64,000 nucleotides of DNA, from contig JAHBVX010000003.1 in the NCBI GenBank assembly GCA_019637295.1, positions 186,001 through 250,000 on the forward strand, read 5' to 3'. Each line of letters opens with the position of its first letter. Within the stretch, counting starts at the first letter, position 1. Positions 26,043 to 34,767 of this stretch are shown here, one piece after another. Made by a program: the position numbers and the translations under genes. A model generated the notes under the pieces. That model had not been told where the DNA came from. It ran no database searches and saw only the letters and a program-made list of their open reading frames with translations. This DNA is from Polyangiaceae bacterium (GTDB lineage Bacteria; Myxococcota_A; Polyangia; Polyangiales; Polyangiaceae).

Positions 26043-26512
26043 TTTCCGTTACCTTCCCGTGATGCTGTTGCTCGGGTTTGGTCGGTTCCTCCGGGTGCAG
26101 ACAGAGCCGCCCGCTGCTCGAAGTCCCCGACTGGTCATCGATGCTCCACCGATTCCATGGGTTACTGTGGAGAACTTGGGCTGCATCTTGCTCAGGCAGA
26201 CCCAGCACAGTCAAGAGAGATTGGGTCGCGGGCAGAAGTTTGGATGGCGTCGCAAAAATCCAGTCGTACTGACTTCCGGAGGAGCTTATTGAACTGGCGG
26301 CCCCAGCTGCGAGCGCGGCGAGACCCGCGCCTGGCTCGGCGAACCGAGTCTCCCGCCCTCCCCAACCGCGGTAGTCGAAATTGCCGAGCTTGGATTTTTT
26401 CTGTGCGTCGCCCCATCCGTCGGCTTGCGCGCGCTCTCGGCGCACGGCTATAGTCGCCGGGCTTCAGCGCCAAGGTAGCGCGCTCGGAAGAACCCAGAAG
26501 AGGGAAAAAAGC
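26043..26512. other. Divergent intergenic region between two ExbB cassettes
   Basis: This 470-bp gap separates two divergent ExbB genes. No convincing gene was found; short open frames here lack start signals and family likeness. It should hold both promoters. The plus-strand promoter candidate lies at 26425-26454. GGGAAGG just left of 26042 on the minus strand serves as Shine-Dalgarno for the left cassette. An A/T-richer patch near 26385-26400 (GGATTTTTTC) has no assigned role. Confidence 0.55.
26425..26454 (+). promoter_or_regulatory. Candidate sigma-70 promoter of the right ExbB cassette
   Basis: TTGCGC (26425-26430), an 18-bp spacer and TATAGT (26449-26454) form a reasonable -35/-10 pair. 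The start site would fall near 26461, leaving a ~50-nt leader to the ATG at 26513. AGAGGG lies just before that start codon. Confidence 0.45.
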
Positions 26513-27187
26513 ATGCAGATCATGCTCGTAGCGGCTCAAGCATCCGGATCCAGCCAGTTGGTCGAGGCTTTCAAGCACAACCCGACCTTCATGGTGATGA
26601 ACCTGATCTGCTCGGCGGTCGTGCTGACCATCGTCGTCGAGCGGTTCGTGTTCCAGATGACCCGGTACCGCGTCAACTCGAAGGAGTTCTTCGCCCAGGT
26701 GAAGAAGCTGGTCACCGCGGGGAACATCGACCGCGCCATCAAATTGTGCGAGGCGAGCGACTACCCCATCCTCCAGCTGGTCAAGGCGGGGCTCACCCAC
26801 GCCAACAAGGGGCCGGACGAGATCGACGCGGCGCTGAGCGAGAAGCTCTCCGAGCTGAAGCCCCAGGCGGAGAAGCGGGTGGGTGCCCTGTGGTCTCTCG
26901 CCAACATCGCGACCCTGATCGGGCTGCTAGGCACGGTGAGCGGTCTGATCGCCACCTTCGCCGCCATCGCGGCCCCTGGCCTCTCTCAGGCGGACAAGCA
27001 GCGCATGCTGTCGAACGGTATCGCCGAGGCCATGTACAACACCTCGCTCGGGCTGGGCATCGCGGTGTTCTGCATGATCACCCACATCATCCTGCACACG
27101 CGGGCCAAGGCCATCCAGCACGACCTGGAGTCGACGGTCGAGCGCACCTTCAACCTGCTCACGATTCAAGCGCGCCCCGGACACTGA
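26513..27187 (+). CDS. MotA/TolQ/ExbB-family proton channel protein
   Basis: The 224-residue protein has an N-terminal hydrophobic segment (FMVMNLICSAVVLTIVVERFVF) and a C-terminal pair (LWSLANIATLIGLLGTVSGLIATFAAI and MYNTSLGLGIAVFCMITHIIL). IGLLGTVSGLIATFAAIA is the TolQ/ExbB signature. ATG 26513 follows a purine-rich AGAGGGAAAAAAG. It heads the plus-strand cassette and is followed by two exbD genes at 23 bp and by a 4-bp overlap. It is only modestly similar to the divergent ExbB, so the two cassettes look like separate motors and not a recent duplication. Confidence 0.92.
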   Translation: MQIMLVAAQASGSSQLVEAFKHNPTFMVMNLICSAVVLTIVVERFVFQMTRYRVNSKEFFAQVKKLVTAGNIDRAIKLCEASDYPILQLVKAGLTHANKGPDEIDAALSEKLSELKPQAEKRVGALWSLANIATLIGLLGTVSGLIATFAAIAAPGLSQADKQRMLSNGIAEAMYNTSLGLGIAVFCMITHIILHTRAKAIQHDLESTVERTFNLLTIQARPGH

Positions 27188-27209
27188 GGCAGCGAGCGGA
27201 CGCCCCACC

Positions 27210-27761
27210 ATGGCCGAGCAGCTCAGCGCAGCTCAGCGCAGCAAAATCCGCCGGCTGAGTCAGCCAGTGGAGCTGGCGCCGGATGAAGAGGGCGGCGAGC
27301 TCAACATCATCCCGTTCCTCGACATCATCGTGAACATCCTGATCTTCGTGCTGGCGACGGTCGCGGTGACGTTCACGACCTCCATCGAGACCACGCCTCC
27401 CGCCAGTCGCTCCGGCGGCGTTCGCCAAGTCGAGACCTCGTCGCTCAACCTGACGGTGTTCGTCGTCAACGAGGGCTTCTCCCTAAAGGCGACGGCGGGC
27501 AACATCGCTCCCGGCTGCGATTCACCGGGAGCGGGCATCACCATCCCAAAGACCGGCGGCAAGTACGACTACACGTCTCTGACGACGTGTGCGGCGAAGC
27601 TCAAGAAGGCAAACCCCGACTTCGCCGACGAGACGCAGGTCTACATCAACGCAAACCCGGGGACGGACTACCAGACGATCATCTCCACGATCGACGCCCT
27701 GCGCTCCACTCCCCAGGGTGATGCACTGTTCACGGACGTGAACTTCAGGGTGTCCCTATGA
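27210..27761 (+). CDS. ExbD/TolR-family biopolymer transport protein
   Basis: The 183-residue protein has the ExbD helix ELNIIPFLDIIVNILIFVLATVAV (~30-53) with the channel Asp, then a periplasmic domain containing a Cys pair (GCDSPG and TTCAAKLKK) that could form a disulfide. The first codons contain a 10-bp tandem repeat (CAGCTCAGCG twice, about 27218-27238). Its stop overlaps the next gene's ATG by 4 bp. Confidence 0.9.
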   Translation: MAEQLSAAQRSKIRRLSQPVELAPDEEGGELNIIPFLDIIVNILIFVLATVAVTFTTSIETTPPASRSGGVRQVETSSLNLTVFVVNEGFSLKATAGNIAPGCDSPGAGITIPKTGGKYDYTSLTTCAAKLKKANPDFADETQVYINANPGTDYQTIISTIDALRSTPQGDALFTDVNFRVSL

Positions 27762-28384
27762 GTCAAGCCGTACCCCCCGGTGGAGGCGGCCCCGGCCAGC
27801 CCGGCGCCCGTCACGGCGCACCCGTCGTCAAGTACAAGGCTGAGCTGCGTCGCTCCATCCGTCGCAATCGCGTGGAGCCCGAGATCAACTTCCTGAACAT
27901 CGTCGCGATGCTCGACATCATGACGATCATCTTGGTGTTCCTGCTCAAGAGCCTGGGGGAGTCGAGCACGAGCATCCCGCAGAGCGACGACCTGCAATTG
28001 CCGCTGTCAGTACTGCGCACCGCACCCTCCGACGAGGGCGTCGTGGTCACCGTGTCGAAGTCCCAAATCCTGGTGGGCGAGGACAAAGTGCTCACCCTCC
28101 CCAATCGCGAGAGCATGACTCAGACTGGCGTCGGCGCGCGCAACAAGCGCAGCGGGCCCAACGACCTCTACATCGTTCCGCTCGGTAACTCTCTGCAGGC
28201 GGCGCGCAAGACGGACAAGCTCGTGCGGCAGGCCAAGGGCATGGATGCTGGCAGCTCCGAGGCCATCATCATCGCGGACCAGACCACGCCTTACCGGCTC
28301 CTGATCGAGGTCTTGTTCACCCTTGGTCAGAACGAGTTCGGCAAGTATCACCTCATGGTGATGCAGGGCAGCGGCTCGGGCTGA
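27758..28384 (+). CDS. ExbD/TolR-family biopolymer transport protein
   Basis: The 208-residue protein starts in an ATGA overlap with the preceding exbD. A Pro/Gly-rich N-terminus leads to EINFLNIVAMLDIMTIILVF (~43-62); the Asp in AMLDIM aligns with the ExbD channel Asp. The periplasmic part ends in LIEVLFTLGQNEFGKYHLMVM, the fold end common to ExbD/TolR. The TGA stop (28382-28384) is the first codon of repeat copy 2, whose terminal hairpin may end the cassette's transcript. Confidence 0.88.
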   Translation: MSQAVPPGGGGPGQPGARHGAPVVKYKAELRRSIRRNRVEPEINFLNIVAMLDIMTIILVFLLKSLGESSTSIPQSDDLQLPLSVLRTAPSDEGVVVTVSKSQILVGEDKVLTLPNRESMTQTGVGARNKRSGPNDLYIVPLGNSLQAARKTDKLVRQAKGMDAGSSEAIIIADQTTPYRLLIEVLFTLGQNEFGKYHLMVMQGSGSG

Positions 28385-28530
28385 AGGGCTGTTCAAGAAT
28401 TGACCCAGTTCGCGCCGGCGGAGCCGGCCCGCGTGGGGTGGGGCCCCGACGAATTCACTTCGGCGGGGCGGGGAGGCGCGTGCCTCCCCGGTGAAAGAAG
28501 GAAAGAGCCGTCGAGTATTCGACAGCTCTT
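28382..28530 (+). repeat. Structured intergenic repeat, copy 2
   Basis: A 149-bp copy of the repeat also seen at 61016-61163 and, reversed, at 3013-3159. It starts at the TGA of the exbD gene. Hairpins in order: TCAA/TTGA, GCCGGC-GGA-GCCGGC, a GGGG/CCCC stem, CCGACGAA/TTCGGCGG with one mismatch, GGGGAGGC-GCGT-GCCTCCCC, and a terminal AAGAGCCGTCGA/TCGACAGCTCTT (28503-28530) with loop GTAT. The one change in the terminal stem is a C-A mismatch on this strand but a G-U pair on the other. Confidence 0.9.
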
Positions 28531-28765
28531 GAAGCGCCCCCCCACGGGGTAAGTCTGATTTTTCCGTTGGCGAGCCGAGCGGGTCCGTGGTAGCTGTCGC
28601 TCGCTCGCGCTCCTGACGGGGGAGCGTCCCGGCAGCAGCGGACCGCCTCAGGCGTCCCCGGCAGTCTCGGAGGCGAACCCACCGGCAGAGGAGCCGACGT
28701 CCTCGACGGAGAAGAGCGTTTTTTCGAACCGCGCGACAAATTTCGCCGCGCAAGCTGAGTCGGTA
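28531..28765. other. Intergenic region before the pyrophosphatase-like gene
   Basis: No gene or recognisable element was found in these 235 bp, apart from a small CCCC/GGGG hairpin followed by TAAGTCTGATTTTT (28536-28562) that could be a weak terminator for the exbD operon and a T6 run near 28720. A promoter for the next gene was not identified. Confidence 0.4.
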
Positions 28766-30913
28766 GTGACCCAATTCGGGCTAATATTGGCCATCGAGAC
28801 GAGCGGGCTCGTGTTCGCGGTGCTCCTGGCTCGGTGGCTGCTGCGCCACGACTCCGGCGGCGGAGAGGTTCGCCGCTTGGGGGGCGCCATCGGGCGCGCA
28901 ATCGATGCGTTCCTGCGCGAAGAGGGTCGCGCCATCGCGCTGCTCGCCGGAGGGCTCGCGGCCGTCTCTTTCGGAGCTCACGCTGCCCTGACACCGAGCG
29001 AGGGCGTCCTCAGCCGGATCGAGGTCGCCTTCTGGGCGGCCCTAGCCCTCGGGCTCGGCGCCGCCAGCACCGCCCTCGTGGCGCGCATCGCGACCAAGAC
29101 AGCCCTGGCCTCCGCGCTCCGGGTACTCCATGCCGCGCGTGACAACACGGATCGCGCCCTGGCTATCGCCATCCGCTCCGGGGGCGTGCTGGGCTTGCTC
29201 ACCGAAGCCGCAAGTGTGATCGCTCTGGGGCTGCCCATGACGCTGCTGTTGGCGATGAAGGGCGGCTTCGGCTCGCCCTCCCCCGAGCTGACAGCAGCCG
29301 TGATGTCGCTGGCGCCCGGCTTCGCGCTCGGCAGCGTAGTGGCGGCGCTCGTCGTGCAGCGGGCCGGCGCCATCTTTCACAGCGGCAGCGACGTAGCGGC
29401 GGACTTGGGCGGGGAGCGCGGCGCGGGGCTGCCTCATGACGACGCACAGAACCCGGTGGTGGTAGCGGACCTCGTCGGCGACCACGTCGGTCACGCAGCA
29501 GCTCGCGCGGTCAGCGCCTTCGTGTCAGCGTGCCTGGGCAACGTCGCCGCCGCACTGATCGCCGTTGCGCTGGTGGAGGCCTCGGCGACGGATCCTCGGC
29601 TGGCGCCGCTGGCGTTTCTACCCCTCGTCGTGCGAGCCCTCGGCCTGCTGGCCTGCGGAGTCGGGATCATGGTCGTGCGCACGGAGGAAGCGCGCGACGT
29701 CAGCGCCGCACTGTGGCGCGGGCAGGCGACGGCCTCCGCCATCCTCCTCGGTGGACTCGTCGGGGCGGCGTCGTGGCTGCTCGGCGAGAGCGCAGCGAAT
29801 TTCGTATGGGCGGGCGTCGCCGGATTGCTAGCGGTGTCGGTGGTCGCCCACGCGACCCGTGCTCGCCTGGACAAGCGGCTGCTGCCTCTGCGAGAAGTGG
29901 TCGAGGCGCTCAAGTTCGGTGACGCTACGACGTTGGTCCACGGACTTGGCGCGGGCCTGGGCGCTAGCTGGTTGCCCATGCTAGTCCTCGGAACGGCGCT
30001 CGTCGCCGCTCACCAGCTCGGACTGTCCTCGGGTCTCGCTCACGGAAGCGTGGTCGCCCCCATCGTGGCGCTGACGACCGCCCTCGCCGTGACGCCGTTC
30101 ATGGTCGCGCTCGGCAGCTTCGGTCCCATGGCTGACGCTGCCCGGGGGATCGCGTCGATGACTCCCGGCGCAGGCACCGCGGATGGGCAGCGGCGCACGG
30201 CGCGGCTGGACGACGCCGGATTTTTCGCCCGCGCGGTCTCTCAGTCTCACCTGTCCTGCGTCGCGGCGTGGAGCGCCATGCTCGCGGCAGCGGCAGCCGT
30301 TCAGGTGCGAGCCGGTGCTACGGTCGACCTGATGCACCCCGCGGTGCTGTGGTGCGGCGGGCTGGGGCTCGGGCTCGGCTTGGCGTACGCCGCGAGCGGC
30401 GCGCACGGGGGTGCGCGCAGCGCGCAGAGCCTGCTCGCCGAGGTGAAGCTGCAGCTCAGGGCTTTCCCGCGGGAGCGAGGCAAGCTGCGGCTCCCTGCCG
30501 AGTTCACGCCCAGCTACAAGGCCTGTATCGAGTTGGCCTCTCGGGCCGGCTTTCGTCACCTCATCGCCGCCGTGCTGGTCGTGTTGGCTGCGCCCGTGGG
30601 CCTGACGATCGCGCTGTGGCTCACCTACCGACACGACGCGCCGGCGCTCGTGTCCCAGGCGCTCACCGCGTTCGTACTCATCGCCGCCATCACGGGCCTG
30701 GGCATGGCGCTGGCGCTGGACGCCGCACGCATGACGTTGTCAGCCGCTCGCCGCGTGCACCGGCAGACCCCGGATGGCGCCGAGCTCGAGGCCGCCCTCA
30801 CGGGTGATGCCGTGGCCGACATCATCGGCACCGCCAGCGCGCCCGCTCTGCTGCTGTCGATTCAGGCAGCTACCGCTGCCATCCTCGTGACCACCTCGTT
30901 TCTCCTCTCCTGA
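28766..30913 (+). CDS. Degenerate membrane pyrophosphatase (H+-PPase) homologue
   Basis: The 715-residue polytopic protein (about 14-16 hydrophobic helices) aligns in order with H+-translocating pyrophosphatases, but key motifs are changed. The enzyme motif DVGADLVGKVE reads DVAADLGGERG (D209), losing the catalytic Lys. The run NPAVIADNVGDNVGD reads NPVVVADLVGDHVGH (D235, D239), losing the last Asp. GPIADNAGG reads GPMADAARG. The C-terminal GDTVGDPFKDTSGP reads GDAVADIIGTASAP (D681), losing the Lys and an Asp. Some pyrophosphate-binding Asp residues remain, so this is a probable pseudo-enzyme or a pump of altered chemistry. GTG at 28766 is the first start codon of the conserved frame. It is 37 bp upstream of the SNF2 gene. 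Confidence 0.78.
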   Translation: MTQFGLILAIETSGLVFAVLLARWLLRHDSGGGEVRRLGGAIGRAIDAFLREEGRAIALLAGGLAAVSFGAHAALTPSEGVLSRIEVAFWAALALGLGAASTALVARIATKTALASALRVLHAARDNTDRALAIAIRSGGVLGLLTEAASVIALGLPMTLLLAMKGGFGSPSPELTAAVMSLAPGFALGSVVAALVVQRAGAIFHSGSDVAADLGGERGAGLPHDDAQNPVVVADLVGDHVGHAAARAVSAFVSACLGNVAAALIAVALVEASATDPRLAPLAFLPLVVRALGLLACGVGIMVVRTEEARDVSAALWRGQATASAILLGGLVGAASWLLGESAANFVWAGVAGLLAVSVVAHATRARLDKRLLPLREVVEALKFGDATTLVHGLGAGLGASWLPMLVLGTALVAAHQLGLSSGLAHGSVVAPIVALTTALAVTPFMVALGSFGPMADAARGIASMTPGAGTADGQRRTARLDDAGFFARAVSQSHLSCVAAWSAMLAAAAAVQVRAGATVDLMHPAVLWCGGLGLGLGLAYAASGAHGGARSAQSLLAEVKLQLRAFPRERGKLRLPAEFTPSYKACIELASRAGFRHLIAAVLVVLAAPVGLTIALWLTYRHDAPALVSQALTAFVLIAAITGLGMALALDAARMTLSAARRVHRQTPDGAELEAALTGDAVADIIGTASAPALLLSIQAATAAILVTTSFLLS

Positions 30914-30950
30914 CATCCTTCAGTCACCTCACCTCTCGGAGTCAACCACC

Positions 30951-33900
30951 GTGTCGTCCCTGGCAGACGCTCTCTCCACGCTCTCGGATCGCGGCCTCCG
31001 CCGCCTACTTGGCGCCCGAACCTTTCTGCGCGGGCTCGACTACGAGAAGCGCAAGGTCGTCGAGGGGGTCAGCGTGAACGAAGCCGCCGCGACCGGCAGC
31101 GTCAAGGGCTCGGATCCCGATCCCTACGAAGTGACCATCCGTCTCGGAGGTGAGGGCATCACGTCCCACTGCACTTGCCCGGCGTTTCAGAAGACCGGAC
31201 AACATTGCAAGCACGTCGCCGCGCTGCTGATCACCGTCCGCAACCAGGCGCGCTCCGCGCTTCCCAAGCGCGACGTGTCGGCTGCCCCGCCTTCGCTGCC
31301 CGTCCCGCCACAAGCCGCCGCCGTCGACAACTCCAAGAGCAGCCGGCGCAGGGACCGACGACGGCGCTCGCAGACCCAGCAACAGCACGTCGTTCCGCCG
31401 GGGGTGCAGCCCCCACCGCCACCGGATGCCAGCGCCCGCCCGACGGGCATCGGGGCTTGGCTGCCGCCCGACGGAGCACTCCGGCAACAGAACCTCGAGT
31501 TCCGCGTCCACGTGCGCCAAGGCGGGCTCACGGTGACCGTGCTCGACACGGACGCCCGCGTGCCCCTGCTGCCGAGCGTTGCGCTGTCCTGGCAGGCGGT
31601 CTCGCCCACCCCTGATCGCGCGGCCCTGCGGGTGCTCGCGCGCTTCGAAAGCGGCAACCCTCGACACCCAGCCGTGGACATCCGGGGGGAGGACGCGGCC
31701 GAGCTCATGCCGCTGCTCAAGCACCGGCGTGTGCTGCTCGAGCCTGCGTTGATGCAGCTGCGCTTCCACGAGGATCCGATCAAGCCTCGCTTCGATCTGG
31801 AAATGGTCGGCGCCGACACCATCGTCGCCAAGGTCACCTTCGAGCGCCCGGGGGATGGTCGCCGCTTCCAGCTGACCAGCGGCGGCTGGTTCGAAGGCGC
31901 ACCCGGTTGGCACATCGACACCAGCGAGGGGATCGCTCGCGTGATCGACCCCCGGGTCAGCCCGGCTGCGCTGCGGCGCTTGCTCCGCAGCCCAACCATC
32001 GCCGAACCGGCGAGTGAGCTCATCAGCCTGATCACGGATGGGTTGCCCCGCGTCGCGGGCGACGTCGGCGCCAACCTGCCGGAGCTCAGCCAAGTGGCGG
32101 ACGTCATCGACCTCGAGCCCAAGTTCCGTCTACGAGCTGCCGGTGGCCTCACCGAAGCGCAGGTGGCGCTGCGCGCCGCCTACGGCGACCTCGACGTGGA
32201 GGTCCGCGCGGACGGGATTTCCCCACCTGTCATCATCTTGCCGCCGCCGGAGGGTCACAAGCGCGCGACCTGCATTCGCACGGACATCGTGGCCCAACAG
32301 AACGCCGTCAGTCAGCTGCTCGAGGCAGGCCTGTCCGCCGACGAGAGCGGCGAGACCTTCGTCGCCGAAGGACAAGACGCGATCGATTTCTGGTCCCATG
32401 GCGTGGCCACGCTGCCCAAGACCTGGGACCTGTATGTGCCGGAGCACTTGGTGGGCGCGACCGTGCGCAACAAGCCACTGCTCATGAACGCGCGCGTCTC
32501 GAGCGGCGTGGACTGGCTCAGCGTCAAGATCAGCTATGAGAGCGGCGGCGTGGGCGTGGACCGCGAGGAGCTCATCAAGTGCCTGCGCGAGGGCAAGAAG
32601 TTCGTGCGCCTGTCCGACGACACCTACGCCGAGATCGACGCGGACAAGGTCCAGGCGCTGATCGACCGTGAGGTCGAGCTCCTCGCCGGGGCCGGCAAGA
32701 ACGGCAAGCTCCCGCTGTCACAAGCCGGCCGCGTTCAAGAGCTCCTGGCGCACGCCACCGATGCAGAGGTCACGGCCTCTGCGCGCCAGTTGTTTCAGCG
32801 TCTCGCCAACATCGACGAGATCAAGCCGGCCAAGAAGCCGCGTGGGCTGAAGGCCACGCTGCGCCCCTACCAGGACCAGGGGCTGTCTTGGCTGCGCTTC
32901 ATCCACGAGATCGGCTCGGGCGGCGTGCTGGCAGACGACATGGGTCTGGGCAAGACAGTTCAGACGATCGCGCTCTTGCTGTCGCTCAAGCAGGAGAAGA
33001 AGGAGCGCCCGCTGCGCACGTTGATCGTCGCTCCCACGAGCGTCGTGTCCAACTGGATGCGAGAGATCGAGCGCTTCGCGCCATCACTGACGACGGCGCT
33101 CTGGCACGGCGCCGGGCGAAAGGAACAGAAGGTCGAGCTCGATAGCGTCAACGTGATCATCACGAGCTATGCCCTGCTGCGCCGGGACATCGAGATGCTC
33201 AAGAAGCTCCCCCTCGACTACGCCATCTTGGACGAGGCTCAAGCCATCAAGAACCCGATGAGCGCCACCGCAGCCGCCGCCAAGGAGCTGAACGCCTCCC
33301 GGCGCCTCGCGCTCACCGGAACTCCGATCGAAAATCGCCTCAGCGAGATCTGGAGCATCTTCGAGTTCGTCAGCCCCGGGCTGCTCGGCCCGCTGCAGAA
33401 GTTCGAAGAGCGCTTCGCACGACCCATCGATCAAGGGGACTCCAAGACGGCGGCGCGCCTGCGCGCTACCATCCATCCCTTCATCTTGCGGCGCACGAAG
33501 ACCGAAGTAGCCAAGGATCTGCCGCCCAAGATCGAGATCGACAAGGTCGTGGACCTGACGCCGGACCAGAAGGCCATCTACACCCAGGTGCTGCGCGAGG
33601 TGCGCGCTCAGGTGCTCGGCGAGGTCGAACGCGTGGGTGTGGCGAAGAGCCAGCTCCACATTCTTGCCGGTCTGACGAAGCTCAGACAGGCGGCGTGCGA
33701 CGCGCGACTGCTCGGGTTGCCGCGCGAGTTCGCGCACGAAGACAGCGGCAAGCTCAGCGCGCTGCGAGAGTTGGTCGAGGAGGTCGAGGCGGGCGGGCAC
33801 AAGGTGCTCGTGTTCAGCCAGTTCGTCTCGATGTTGAAGCTCGTCGCCCAGGCCCTCGACGAAGACAAGATCCGCTACGAGTACCTGGATGGCAGCACCG

Positions 33901-34256
33901 TGGATCGTCCGGCACACATCGATCGCTTCCAGGAGGACCCGACCATCCCGGTGTTCCTGATCAGCCTGAAAGCTGGCGGGTCGGGGCTGAACCTGACCGC
34001 CGCTGACACGGTCGTGCACTTCGACCCCTGGTGGAACCCGGCCGTCGAGGATCAGGCGTCGGACCGGGCACACCGCATCGGGCAGAAGAAGGTGGTCACC
34101 GTCTACCGATTGGTCGCGGCGGGCACGATCGAAGAGAAGATCTTGCAGCTCAAGCAGAAGAAGAAGGATCTCGTGTCTGCGGTGCTCAGCGAGGACTCGG
34201 GCGGCGCGAAGAAGCTCACCAAGGACGATCTCGACGAGCTATTCCGCATCGACTGA
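30951..34256 (+). CDS. SWIM-domain SNF2-family ATP-dependent helicase
   Basis: The 1101-residue protein starts at GTG 30951. An N-terminal SWIM zinc finger (HCTCPAFQKTGQHCKH, ~73-88) follows a conserved RLLGARTFLRGLDYEKRKVV stretch. Next come an Arg/Pro/Gln-rich linker (~105-165) and a helicase-associated middle region. The SNF2 ATPase has GGVLADDMGLGKTVQT (~657-672), LDEAQAIKNP (~759) and ALTGTPIENRLSEIWS. The C-terminal helicase lobe has VFSQFVSMLKL, GGSGLNLTAADTVVHFDPWW and DRAHRIGQ (~1037). Such proteins are swi/snf-like DNA translocases that act in transcription or repair. No other chromatin-type gene lies nearby. Confidence 0.93.
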   Translation: MSSLADALSTLSDRGLRRLLGARTFLRGLDYEKRKVVEGVSVNEAAATGSVKGSDPDPYEVTIRLGGEGITSHCTCPAFQKTGQHCKHVAALLITVRNQARSALPKRDVSAAPPSLPVPPQAAAVDNSKSSRRRDRRRRSQTQQQHVVPPGVQPPPPPDASARPTGIGAWLPPDGALRQQNLEFRVHVRQGGLTVTVLDTDARVPLLPSVALSWQAVSPTPDRAALRVLARFESGNPRHPAVDIRGEDAAELMPLLKHRRVLLEPALMQLRFHEDPIKPRFDLEMVGADTIVAKVTFERPGDGRRFQLTSGGWFEGAPGWHIDTSEGIARVIDPRVSPAALRRLLRSPTIAEPASELISLITDGLPRVAGDVGANLPELSQVADVIDLEPKFRLRAAGGLTEAQVALRAAYGDLDVEVRADGISPPVIILPPPEGHKRATCIRTDIVAQQNAVSQLLEAGLSADESGETFVAEGQDAIDFWSHGVATLPKTWDLYVPEHLVGATVRNKPLLMNARVSSGVDWLSVKISYESGGVGVDREELIKCLREGKKFVRLSDDTYAEIDADKVQALIDREVELLAGAGKNGKLPLSQAGRVQELLAHATDAEVTASARQLFQRLANIDEIKPAKKPRGLKATLRPYQDQGLSWLRFIHEIGSGGVLADDMGLGKTVQTIALLLSLKQEKKERPLRTLIVAPTSVVSNWMREIERFAPSLTTALWHGAGRKEQKVELDSVNVIITSYALLRRDIEMLKKLPLDYAILDEAQAIKNPMSATAAAAKELNASRRLALTGTPIENRLSEIWSIFEFVSPGLLGPLQKFEERFARPIDQGDSKTAARLRATIHPFILRRTKTEVAKDLPPKIEIDKVVDLTPDQKAIYTQVLREVRAQVLGEVERVGVAKSQLHILAGLTKLRQAACDARLLGLPREFAHEDSGKLSALRELVEEVEAGGHKVLVFSQFVSMLKLVAQALDEDKIRYEYLDGSTVDRPAHIDRFQEDPTIPVFLISLKAGGSGLNLTAADTVVHFDPWWNPAVEDQASDRAHRIGQKKVVTVYRLVAAGTIEEKILQLKQKKKDLVSAVLSEDSGGAKKLTKDDLDELFRID

Positions 34257-34304
34257 CACGCGAGAGAGCCAGCCGCACGGCGGCGAGAATCGCGAGCGCT
34301 GAAG

Positions 34305-34724
<420 letters not shown>

Positions 34725-34767
34725 GGCACTGCCTCCTTGAGTCTCGGCCCCGAACCATGGTGGCCCG

